DNA from: Xenorhabdus stockiae
GTDB lineage: Bacteria > Pseudomonadota > Gammaproteobacteria > Enterobacterales > Enterobacteriaceae
Assembly: GCF_002632825.1 (NCBI RefSeq)
Contig: NZ_NJAJ01000013.1
Location: 1 to 64,000 of the forward strand
Reading direction: 5' to 3'
DNA length: 64,000 nt
The position numbers were made by a program, and so were the translations under genes. A model generated the notes under the pieces. The model worked only from the letters and a program-made list of their open reading frames with translations, did no database searches and was not told the DNA's origin. Of the stretch, positions 38,401-46,049 are shown piece by piece (within the stretch, counting starts at the first letter, position 1; the number at the start of each line of letters is the position of its first letter).

Positions 38401-38736
38401 ATCGAAGGGATACCAGCAATCATTGTGGACTAGCTGTTGAAGCGTTTCTGCATCCAGATCCCGGGCATCGTGTTTTTTGATTGTAACAATTGCATTTTCT
38501 GCTATTTGATATCCCAGTTCACCGCCATATTGACCAAAACTAGCCCGTAACATAGGGTGGCGTTTTATCAGATGATTAAGTGCCTCTTCTAATTTCTCAG
38601 CAGTTAATCCTCTGACTCTGGCACAAAATGCACTATTATTCTGCCCCCTCTGGGCCGGGTTAATTTGATATTGAAACCAACGGCTGCTTTGTGCTTCAGA
38701 TAAAGCAAATGGTTTCAATGTTTCAGGATGATTCAT
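35497..38736 (-). CDS. NRPS initiation module, C-A-T (PaxA-like)
   Basis: 1079 residues: an N-terminal condensation domain (10-450), an adenylation domain (470-970) and a carrier domain with ELGGHSLL near 1020. There is no TE. A condensation domain in the first module suggests lipoinitiation with a fatty acyl group. Its active motif is FDHIAVDGWS: the catalytic second His is present but the first His is Asp. The A pocket reads DAQDLGAVQ(K) by eye (FDASLQ, MFDC, LIGG, INAYGPTECTVQ), close to glutamine-type DAQDLGVVDK codes and unlike the other six modules. A good ribosome site (GGGGAG, 8 bases) precedes the ATG. The promoter must lie in 38737-39140, since a terminator separates it from the exporter gene. 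Confidence 0.92.
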   Translation of the reverse strand: MNHPETLKPFALSEAQSSRWFQYQINPAQRGQNNSAFCARVRGLTAEKLEEALNHLIKRHPMLRASFGQYGGELGYQIAENAIVTIKKHDARDLDAETLQQLVHNDCWYPFDLENPLRIYVSWYQCHDQECVMVLTFDHIAVDGWSYWILLEELGMLLTGQELPPVSEQSYQDYVTWQQQWLNNNNAKKQQKFWVDNLSGELTELQLPVSSKSSVSAPSLVADKITVTRKLPDTLAEKLIALTPKYHNSLFAIFLAAYQLLLHRYTGQDDILVGSIMPGRSRSLWGKVVGEFINPVALRAQIKGEMTVQEHILQAAKSIRQAIEHQKYPFSKILEHIKLQRNADTHPVFQTTMTFQQPRYVSNLTSLWMDQSGTTTVDWGGAELRSFPYPYYAEMPVPLMINLIEIDQQINCGFHYDTKLFDSEFITQLMDNFFTLLAAIADDDQQVISHLPLMDEHQLQQVLCDFNTTNVSYPKDALIHQLFEQQADHTPEAMALVYGDSQLTYDELNRRANQLAHYLIGLGVQPDDRIAICVERSPEMIVGLLGILKAGAAYVPLDPAYPAERLAYMLEDAAPVALLTQSSLTDRLENTPTIVLLDDSNSSPFNQMPDTNPDHRTCGLNSHHLAYVIYTSGSTGKPKGVMVEHHNVINLHIGLQLMLDLAPSSRVALNASIVFDASLQSWSQLLAGHTLVIIPNAIRTDGPQLWRYFEHHKVDMFDCTPVQLHGLLNTGLGTSTGYQPKLALIGGEAIHPAVWSRLQQIKTTRFINAYGPTECTVQATFCPVDSSLPLPSIGKPVANTQIYILDPNGQPAPLGVTGEIYIGGSGVSRGYLNRPELTAERFIADPFATSPNARLYKTGDLGRWMSDGNIEYLGRNDFQVKIRGFRIELGEIETRLAQCAGVQQVVVIAREYDTADTRLVAYIVPDSDITPSISELREQLSSSLPEHMVPSAFVMLEAFPLTVSGKLDRHALPAPDYSSVSSQEYAAPQGETEEQLADIWRTILKIDRVGRHDNFFELGGHSLLVLQLQSKVNEIFEVDLSIQQLFAHPSISQLEECIINAQLMQFDAGSLQGLYESME

Positions 38737-39228
38737 TTTATAGCTCCCCTTTTATGGGCATATGGAAAAACAAAATTTTCAGAACTGATAAAACAAAAAA
38801 ATGGAACAGAATTAAAGCCAAAGACGTTGGCTAAATAAATTTCAAAGAGATATATTTTCTAATAAGAAAATTAATGTGGCGAAAGTATTACACAATAAAA
38901 AAAATAATAACGATAATATGAGTGGAGTTTTCTAGGAAAGTTATAAATTAATTTCATCTTTATATAAACTGTTTCTTGTCTTTATTATTGAATTTAAGGT
39001 AATGGATTATATATTAAATAAAGTTATTTTACAGAGTGACAGCAACGTTATTGTATATCGAATTTTATTAGAGATCAGTTGTCTTTCGTATTGCCACTAT
39101 TAATTTTTAACATTAAAGAGCATTTTAAATAATAATACATGGTTTAAAAAAAAAGAGCCTGTTTCAATAAGGCTCTTAAAATGGGCGAGGATATATTTAT
39201 TATAAATATTTTTTGATCTGGATCATTT
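38737..39228. other. NRPS operon promoter region
   Basis: AT-rich, with no coding frame. It contains the terminator of the upstream exporter gene (39145-39178); the rest must hold the NRPS promoter on the minus strand. No clear -35/-10 pair could be picked by eye. Confidence 0.45.
39145..39178 (-). terminator. terminator of the ABC exporter gene
   Basis: On the minus strand AAGAGCCT, a 9-base loop and AGGCTCTT are followed by a run of T (the A run at 39143-39154 on the plus strand). It lies about 50 bases after the stop of the exporter gene and before the NRPS genes, so the two are separate transcription units. Confidence 0.8.
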
Positions 39229-40866
39229 TTAGCTAGGATGATGACTACTGGTTTTTATCTCCTTAATATGTCCATCTTCCAATTTAATCACACGTTCTGC
39301 AATATCAAAATATGCATCATCATGGCTAATAACAATAACAGTCTTGCCACGGGATTTTAGCTCCGGTAATAACTCAGTATAGAAGATCTTTTTAAATACA
39401 GGGTCTTGATCCGCAGCCCATTCGTCAAATAGGTAGATAGGACGGTCTTCTAAATATGCAGCAACTAAAGCTAATCGTTTTCTCTGACCAGCGGAAAGAT
39501 CAGTCGTTGAAAATTGCCCGTCAATTACTTTGACTTTGTGACCCATGTTTAAGGCTTCAATATAGTGAGTTGCTTTTTCAGTAACATTCGTACCGGTATT
39601 TAATAGTTGATCGAATAGATGATAATTGGAGAAAACGGCCGAAAAATACTGACGATAATGTTCATTATTCGTTTCATCCATTTTGATGCCATTAAGCATG
39701 ATAGAGCCGGATTCTTGTTCGAACAAACCGACTAATAGCATGGCAAGTGTTGTCTTTCCACTCCCGTTACCTCCGACAATGAAAACTATTTCACCCTGAG
39801 AAATAGTCATGCTCATAGGCCCTAGTTTAAATTCCCGATCTTCTTTGTCAGTGGTGTAGTGGTGAATAATATTTTTTAACTCAAGCGATAATGGTTTTTC
39901 GGTTAAAAATGGATCCGGGGAGTTAGCCTGCTGCACATACAAAGATTCTTCCAGTTCGTTATCCAGTCGCTTCATTTTTTGTAATGAGACTTCCGCCTGC
40001 CTTAATTCAGGAATGGCACCGATAACCTCACTGATAGGGCCAGACAAAAACAGAACAATCAGAGTTACTGTCATTAAAGTTGCCGGTTCCTGAGGCAGCC
40101 AGATAGGAATGACAAAAATCATCAGGCCGATAACAATATAGAAGATCACAGAACCGGCATTCAGTACCCAGGCATAGTTATTGTTTGCCTTGATACAGAT
40201 CTCTTTAAATTTTAGTGCAGCAGGGGAAATAACGTTATCAATAAACGCATTACCTTTTTGTCTATTAAGTTTCAGTTCTTTGCTGCCATCGATCAGTTGC
40301 TGAAAGTTGAGGTAGATTTTATCTACCTGCTCACGCATTTCTTCCATCAGGCGTATAGGACGTTTTTCCAAAAAATAGAAGAGAGAAGCGGTTACCAGAC
40401 AGACAATAGCCAAAATGATAAATAGCTGCCATGAAATCCAGGCTAAATAACCGAAACAGGCAATGATAAGTGTGATATTACCAAAAACAGTCGGAGCTAA
40501 CATAAAAGAGTGGATAAACACATCAACATCTTTAGTCAGAACGGCCAGCAACCCATGTTTCCCAAAGCGGTTCAATTTTTTAAAAGGTGCCCGTAATATT
40601 TTATTACTCAGGCTTAGACGCAGCGAATAAATGGTTGCCTGAGTCAAATGTGACAACATAATTTCTGATAGTGTTTTCGTAACAAAAAAAAGAATACAGA
40701 GACCAAAAAAGTTCCAGATAAATGAAGTCAGATTAACCGTTCCTGTAATTCCCTGGCTAATCATACCGACTACTGACGCCCCGGAAAATCCACTGATCAA
40801 TGCAAATATTGTTGATAGAAGCAGCAATATCCAAGATTGGCGATAAAGATAAACAATTAGAGTCAT
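39229..40866 (-). CDS. cyclic-peptide ABC exporter (membrane domain fused to ATPase)
   Basis: A 545-residue half-transporter: about six membrane segments in residues 1-300, then an ATPase domain with Walker A GGNGSGKTT near 366, signature LSAGQRKRLA near 466 and Walker B IYLFDEWAADQD near 487, plus the switch His in VISHDD near 520. The WAADQDP form of the D-loop and the size fit the SyrD/PvdE cyclic-peptide exporter family. It probably exports the NRPS product across the inner membrane, as the exporter gene near pax genes is thought to do. No good ribosome site is seen. A TATAAT on the minus strand (40877-40882) lies only about 10 bases before the ATG, so a very short leader is possible; its -35 match is poor. 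Confidence 0.88.
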   Translation of the reverse strand: MTLIVYLYRQSWILLLLSTIFALISGFSGASVVGMISQGITGTVNLTSFIWNFFGLCILFFVTKTLSEIMLSHLTQATIYSLRLSLSNKILRAPFKKLNRFGKHGLLAVLTKDVDVFIHSFMLAPTVFGNITLIIACFGYLAWISWQLFIILAIVCLVTASLFYFLEKRPIRLMEEMREQVDKIYLNFQQLIDGSKELKLNRQKGNAFIDNVISPAALKFKEICIKANNNYAWVLNAGSVIFYIVIGLMIFVIPIWLPQEPATLMTVTLIVLFLSGPISEVIGAIPELRQAEVSLQKMKRLDNELEESLYVQQANSPDPFLTEKPLSLELKNIIHHYTTDKEDREFKLGPMSMTISQGEIVFIVGGNGSGKTTLAMLLVGLFEQESGSIMLNGIKMDETNNEHYRQYFSAVFSNYHLFDQLLNTGTNVTEKATHYIEALNMGHKVKVIDGQFSTTDLSAGQRKRLALVAAYLEDRPIYLFDEWAADQDPVFKKIFYTELLPELKSRGKTVIVISHDDAYFDIAERVIKLEDGHIKEIKTSSHHPS

Positions 40867-42026
40867 AAACTAAACCATTATAGGAGGTTATAGGTAATAT
40901 AAAAAATATACACCAGCCAATGAGACCCGTAATGGTTATTTTTTTCTGGTGAAAATTCAAGGAAGATTTATGAATGAAAATATGAATAAAGTTAAACCGT
41001 GATAAATTTCACAGTTCACATATAACGGGTTTTTCCTTAATTATTAGAGGTGGTCTTTTTCCTTAATAGATAGAAGTTATTATAATGGTGGAGGCTGTTG
41101 GATCTTGTTAGTCAGAATGATTAATAAGAACATGGCTAAATAGTCACGCTTAGTTACACAATAACATCACTCATAATATGAATCGAATTTATCAGGAAAA
41201 CGTAGGTGAGAATGATTGATGGAATATTGAGAGTGATTCTAGTTTGGTTAATAAAAATCAATAGTTGATGATTTATTTTTATTTTGAACAAGGAAATAGT
41301 AATTCTCTAGAGTGTTAATTGCATAATGTAACTGGTAAGGTACGTGATAGTAATAAATGGTGTTAGGTAATCATACATAAGGAATAAAAGGAAAATAAGA
41401 TGTTTTAGAAGGAGTCATTTTTCATATCCTGTGATTTCTACGTTGTATTTTTGCTATAAAAGATAATAAGTCTTATTTTTAAATTCGAGTGCATTTTATA
41501 CCTGAACCAGCCTCTCTATTTGATTAGAGGGACTGGTTTTTATGTTATTCAAATAAACCAAGATCTTCTGAGAGGTGGAGTGGTTTTTTTATTATTGTGC
41601 TGCTTTATGAAATTCATTAAGTATATACTCTGTTTATATTTTTGATTTAAATTAAAATTTCTAATGTTTTAATGGATGAAGATCACAATAAACTCGCGAT
41701 GTAATAAGTTACAATTAAAGTTTATGATTAGATAATCATTGGAAATAAATAACAAATTCAATGTTAACTTTAACAATATAATGGTTATTATTTTTAATTA
41801 TATATTTTTATGAGTAAAGCATGGAGTCTATTTACTATGATTAAGAGTGTGATAATTGATGTATTAATAGTAAAGCGGTTTAATAAAAGTTAATGTTGAG
41901 TGATATATGGTAATGACGTAGCAGAGATGAAACTATGAATAAGAGTATTAATTCTACATTGTGGTTTTTAAGGCTAATAATATTTGAATCGTTGAAGTAA
42001 GTATCCTAATTATAATGAGGTAATAT
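40867..42026. other. long AT-rich gene-free region between exporter and microcin-like gene
   Basis: 1160 bases with no recognisable gene on either strand. It holds the promoter of the exporter (left), a plus-strand terminator at 41505-41544 with no assigned gene before it, a 21-codon frame at 41935-42000 (starting MNKSINSTLW, poor ribosome site) and the promoter of the peptide gene at 42027. A small RNA or short peptide may be hidden here. Confidence 0.5.
41505..41544 (+). terminator. orphan rho-independent terminator
   Basis: AACCAG...CTGGTT with an inner CTCT...AGAG pair forms a long hairpin (41505-41538) followed by TTTAT. It reads on the plus strand; the minus-strand flank is not T-rich. 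No gene precedes it on this strand. Confidence 0.6.
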
Positions 42027-42242
42027 ATGAAAGAGTTAAATCAAAAAGAAATGGAACAAGTCGCTGGTGCTGGCTGGAAAGAGTTCGCTAAAGGGATTTT
42101 TGGTGTGTTTGAAAAAGTAGGTGAAAGCATAGTAGACGGCTTGGAAGAGGCGGGTATTGTCTCTAAAGAGAAGGGAGAGCATATTAAGGGAACTATGAAA
42201 AAAGGGGAAGCATTCGCAGACTCAGTTATTGATAATGTTTAA
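42027..42242 (+). CDS. microcin-like peptide precursor with double-glycine-type leader
   Basis: A 71-residue peptide. Residues 1-15 (MKELNQKEMEQVAGA) form a typical leader for C39-peptidase exporters (acidic/hydrophobic pattern E-L-x-x-x-E-M-x-x-V-x-G-x), with GA in place of GG at the cleavage site. The predicted mature part (GWKEFAKGIFG to the end, 56 residues) is rich in Lys/Glu/Gly with amphipathic stretches, no Cys, and no modification enzymes nearby, as in unmodified class II microcins. A good ribosome site (GAGGTAATAT) precedes the ATG, and a strong terminator follows. The matching exporter genes converge from the right. Activity (antibacterial or other) is unknown, and no dedicated immunity gene is evident. 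Confidence 0.8.
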   Translation: MKELNQKEMEQVAGAGWKEFAKGIFGVFEKVGESIVDGLEEAGIVSKEKGEHIKGTMKKGEAFADSVIDNV

Positions 42243-42265
42243 TTAATTATTCATATGGCAAGAGT

Positions 42266-42301
42266 CACCCATTCTATTTTATTAGAGTGGGTGGTTTTTT
42301 A
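42266..42301 (+). terminator. terminator of the microcin-like gene
   Basis: CACCCATTCT (42266-42275) pairs with AGAGTGGGTG (42284-42293), followed by GTTTTTTAT. It lies 24 bases after the stop. Confidence 0.85.
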
Positions 42302-42333
42302 TAGACCACAAATTATTCTCTATAGAGTAAAAA

Positions 42334-42361
42334 AACCTTTTCTCATCAGAGATTACTCTGA
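42334..42361 (-). terminator. weak terminator candidate of the C39 exporter gene
   Basis: On the minus strand TCAGAG, a 4-base loop and CTCTGA (42346-42361) are followed after a short spacer by TTTTTTT (42331-42336). It is about 30 bases beyond the stop of the exporter gene. The stem is only 6 bp. Confidence 0.45.
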
Positions 42362-42390
42362 GATATTATCAATTCTGCCAGATGGGGTTA

Positions 42391-44505
42391 TTAGGGAGCC
42401 CCAGAGCCAGAGATAGAAATAACACGCTCTGCTGATTGAATAGTTGAAGGCCTGTGCGCAATGATAATTCGGGTAATTTTTAATGAAGATACTGACTCAT
42501 TAATATATGACTCATTATCTAAATCCAGATGGCTGGTTGCCTCATCCATAAATAGGATGCTTGGGCGACGATACAGCGCTCTTGCAATCAATAGCCGTTG
42601 TATTTGACCACCTGATAATCCATTACCTAACTCACCAATCAGTGTTTCATATCCCATTGGCATCAATAAAATATCATCATGAATATTTGCACGTTTAGCG
42701 CATTCCTGAATGAAGTATACATCTGGTGAGTGGGTAAACCCGGATATATTTTCTGCGATAGAACCGGAAAGCAATTTATCATCCTGTAAAACACAGGCAA
42801 TACATTTTCGGTAGTTATTTAAACCAATAACATTAATATCAAGCCCATTCATTAGAATTGTCCCCTTATTTGGCTCTAATAAACCGCTCATGAGCTTCAT
42901 TAATGTTGTTTTCCCGGCCCCGGACGGGCCAACAATGGCGATACTTTCTCCCGCATTAATATGGAGATTAAAACCAGAAATAATCGGCTTTGATAAACTG
43001 TCATATTGATAATGTAAATCATGGATGGTTAAATTAACCGCTTTTCCTGAAAAACCGAGATCCCTATCTGGCGTTTCTTTTTCTGTGTCAGTAAGTACAA
43101 TATCGGCAATCCTTTCATTATGTAAGTTTAACATGCGTAATTTCATTGCCATATCAATTAAATTACTGGCTCTGTCAGCAAATTGCCCACGATATGAATT
43201 AAACGCGACAAACATCCCAAGTGTCATATGATTATCTATAACTAATGATGCTCCTAACCACAAAATGATAATTTGCTCACTCGTGGAAATAAAAGCCTTA
43301 ACAATATTAAAAATGGAGCCTATCTTGTTAAGTCTGGTATTTGCATTAAGCGTATCAATATTCAGATTTAACCAGGATTTTGCCCGGCTATCACATAGAC
43401 CAAGTGCTTTTAATGTATTAATGCTATATAATGTTTCCATAAAATGAGAATTGGCTCTGGCATCTTTAACTATCTGTTCTTCAGAGAGTTGTCTGAAATA
43501 TTGGTAGGTTATAAATCTTATTATGATATAGATGATAGTAAACCCTAATACAACCCAAACGAGCCAGTTACCATAAAGCAGCATCATAATGAAAACACTA
43601 ACCAGCATAATAGTATCAATAATGCTGTTAATAACATTTTGAGTGAAAGTTGTCCGTATTACACTGAGTGAGCCAAAGCGGGACTGAATATCACCTAATT
43701 TACGTTTTTCAAAGTAGGCTAAAGGTAATTTCATCAAATGATCAAATACACCGGATTTCCATTGTACATCCACAAATGCTTCCATAGTAATGGATGTCCA
43801 GCTACGCAATGTGGATACACTGACTCTAAATAAAATGAAAAAGAGTAAACCACAACAAATAATCTTCAGAAGGCTATGATCCTGAGCGATGATGACATGG
43901 TCCATTATTAATTGAGTTCCGACTGGTAAGAGTATATTAATTGCTTCTATAACCAGAGATAAGAAAAATATTTTACTCAGTGTCGATTTAATTCCTTGAA
44001 TATTAGTTAGCAGGGAGATAATGCGTAATTTATTTTGTTTTTTTATCGGAACAAATTCACTACCTGGCCATACTTCTAATGCAATGCCAGTAAAGTGTTT
44101 GGATACTTCCGCAAAAGTCATCACACGTTGCCCGAATGCAGGATCATGGATAGTGATTTTATTTTTTTTTACATTAACCAGAACGACAAAATGATTCATG
44201 TCCCAATGTAAAATACAAGGTGTTTTTAATGCTTGAAGCTCATCAAGATCCAGTGCTACAGCTCTGGTTTTGAACTTAAGAGTAGTGGCAATATTGATCA
44301 GTGTGGTCAGCGTTACGCCGCGGGTGGAAATCCCGAATTGGCTACGTAGACTGGATAAATCAATTTGTAGCCCATGATAATGAAATACCATTGCTAAACT
44401 GGCTAATCCACATTCGGCCGCTTCGGTTTGCAAAATTTTAGGAACTCTTCTTCTGAATCCTAGGTTTAATCTTTCGGTGATAGTTTCAAAAGAGGTTTTA
44501 TTCAT
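42391..44505 (-). CDS. C39-peptidase ABC exporter (CvaB-like)
   Basis: A 704-residue inner-membrane exporter that cuts off double-glycine leaders and exports the peptide. The peptidase domain (about 15-150) has the full catalytic set: C32 in AAECGLAS, H105 in MNHFVVL and D121 in HDPAFG. Membrane segments lie at about 165-430. The ATPase has Walker A VGPSGAGKTT, signature LSGGQIQRL and Walker B ILFMDEATSHLD. Size and order match colicin V exporter CvaB. It overlaps the adaptor gene by four bases (ATGA), so the two are coupled. It should process the 71-residue precursor encoded just beyond its 3' end on the other strand. Confidence 0.93.
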   Translation of the reverse strand: MNKTSFETITERLNLGFRRRVPKILQTEAAECGLASLAMVFHYHGLQIDLSSLRSQFGISTRGVTLTTLINIATTLKFKTRAVALDLDELQALKTPCILHWDMNHFVVLVNVKKNKITIHDPAFGQRVMTFAEVSKHFTGIALEVWPGSEFVPIKKQNKLRIISLLTNIQGIKSTLSKIFFLSLVIEAINILLPVGTQLIMDHVIIAQDHSLLKIICCGLLFFILFRVSVSTLRSWTSITMEAFVDVQWKSGVFDHLMKLPLAYFEKRKLGDIQSRFGSLSVIRTTFTQNVINSIIDTIMLVSVFIMMLLYGNWLVWVVLGFTIIYIIIRFITYQYFRQLSEEQIVKDARANSHFMETLYSINTLKALGLCDSRAKSWLNLNIDTLNANTRLNKIGSIFNIVKAFISTSEQIIILWLGASLVIDNHMTLGMFVAFNSYRGQFADRASNLIDMAMKLRMLNLHNERIADIVLTDTEKETPDRDLGFSGKAVNLTIHDLHYQYDSLSKPIISGFNLHINAGESIAIVGPSGAGKTTLMKLMSGLLEPNKGTILMNGLDINVIGLNNYRKCIACVLQDDKLLSGSIAENISGFTHSPDVYFIQECAKRANIHDDILLMPMGYETLIGELGNGLSGGQIQRLLIARALYRRPSILFMDEATSHLDLDNESYINESVSSLKITRIIIAHRPSTIQSAERVISISGSGAP

Positions 44506-45797
44506 TTTTGAGGGCCTGTTAATGTTTTTTTCATGTCATAGAATGGTGAGAACATCCACTGATAAAGTGGTCTTTTTTCAAGGAAAAAGGTCGATTGAGC
44601 TTTCATTCCGTTGGATAAATATAATTTTCTTCCATTATAATTGAACTGTTCTTTCTTCAGGCCAACCAGAACTTTATAATAGGATTCGGTTTTATCTCCG
44701 GGGACATTTACTGGTGAACTTCTGTAATGAGACATTTCTTGAGCAGTGGCGGGAATATAAGAAATGTTATTGATATCCCCTGAAAATTGGCCAAATTTTT
44801 CAAATGGGAAAGCATCGTAGCGTATATTAATACCATCACCTTTTTTGATATAAGGTAAGCTGCTATTAGGAACCCACAAAATTAAATAATAAGTTGGTTT
44901 CACATCATCTGGGCTTACCTGAACTAAATTATCATTTGTGACAACCATTTGACCATCGGTGAAATTCAGGGATTCAATCCTCCCATCAATAGGAGAGGTA
45001 ATAAATATCGATCCGCTGACATTCATTTCAGTTAATTTTTGTTCTAAATCATCCTGTTGAATTTTATATTGTGAAATCTGTTTATCAAAATCGGCTTTTT
45101 GCAGCATGATTTCACTATTAAGACTAGTGATTTTTAATGAATCGCTGATGTATTGACTATAGAGGTTTTGATACATATTTTGTTGCTGGTAATAAGAATA
45201 ACCGTAGTTATTGAACTGATCTTTTGTAATAAGCCCCCGTTCCTGATAAGTTTTATAGTTCTTCATATTTTCTTTTGCAAATTCAACGCCTTGGCGTGCG
45301 TTTTCTACGATAATCCTGTCCTTTTCATGCGATAGCTCATACTGATTTTTTTGTTCCTCAAGGCTGGCTAAAGTAACGCTTTTATTATGTTCGAGGTTTT
45401 CAATGATTTTGTTTATTTGTGTTAGCTGGTTTTTGAGGGAGTTTTGCGCGTTGGTGCTGGTTTTACCGGATTCGGTCACTTGGCTAATATCAACCTGATA
45501 AATTTTCTGGCCTTTTTTTACGATATCACCGACTTTAACAAATGATTTTAAGATAAAGCCTTGTTGAGAAGCTAGAATATTTATTGGGTGAGGATTAGTG
45601 ATGACTTCGCCATAAACATTAATACGTCTTGCATAATTTCCAAAAGTAATAAAAAGAAACAAAATAGTCAGAAAAACGATTGAAGCAACACAAATAATCC
45701 ATGCAGGAACTTTTGCTATTAATATTGCCTTACCCGTCCATCTGGATTTTTTATTATCTAAGGCTTCTTGCCTAAATAACTTATTCATAGCAGTCAT
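44502..45797 (-). CDS. HlyD/CvaA-type periplasmic adaptor
   Basis: A 431-residue membrane-fusion protein: cytoplasmic N-terminus, one membrane helix near 30-53, a short lipoyl-like half-motif (SQQGFILKSFVKVGDIVKKGQ near 81-101), a coiled-coil arm about 120-265 rich in Gln/Asn/Lys, and a second half (SPIDGRIESLNFTDGQMV near 278) leading to a beta barrel. This is the linker between the C39 ABC exporter and an outer-membrane TolC channel, which must be encoded elsewhere. The start at 45797 is in a weak ribosome context; the Met four codons on (45788) is an alternative. The 252-base gap to the MACPF-like gene upstream contains a hairpin, so it probably has its own promoter. Confidence 0.9.
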   Translation of the reverse strand: MTAMNKLFRQEALDNKKSRWTGKAILIAKVPAWIICVASIVFLTILFLFITFGNYARRINVYGEVITNPHPINILASQQGFILKSFVKVGDIVKKGQKIYQVDISQVTESGKTSTNAQNSLKNQLTQINKIIENLEHNKSVTLASLEEQKNQYELSHEKDRIIVENARQGVEFAKENMKNYKTYQERGLITKDQFNNYGYSYYQQQNMYQNLYSQYISDSLKITSLNSEIMLQKADFDKQISQYKIQQDDLEQKLTEMNVSGSIFITSPIDGRIESLNFTDGQMVVTNDNLVQVSPDDVKPTYYLILWVPNSSLPYIKKGDGINIRYDAFPFEKFGQFSGDINNISYIPATAQEMSHYRSSPVNVPGDKTESYYKVLVGLKKEQFNYNGRKLYLSNGMKAQSTFFLEKRPLYQWMFSPFYDMKKTLTGPQK

Positions 45798-45993
45798 TTA
45801 TGGTTAATCTTCATGTTTTATTTGATTGAAATGTTCCTGAATGTAACTGAGAGCTGCCATTTATCAGGTAATGTCAGTGGAGTGGCGGATTTGATACTAT
45901 CTTACTGTAATATAGTTAACCTGAATGTTACTTAAACCATTAATGAGGTTTCCGGGGCTTAATGTGGGATCTACTGAATATAAGAGATTGAAG

Positions 45994-46023
45994 GGAAAGC
46001 CGGAAGAAAAGAGTTCCTTCCGG
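45994..46023 (-). terminator. terminator candidate after the MACPF-like gene
   Basis: On the minus strand CCGGAAG, a 10-base loop and CTTCCGG (46000-46006 and 46017-46023) are followed by CTTTCCCTTC. The stem is stable, the T tract impure. It is located 27 bases after the stop. Confidence 0.5.
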
Positions 46024-46049
46024 AATAAATTAATTGTATTGCCAGAGTA

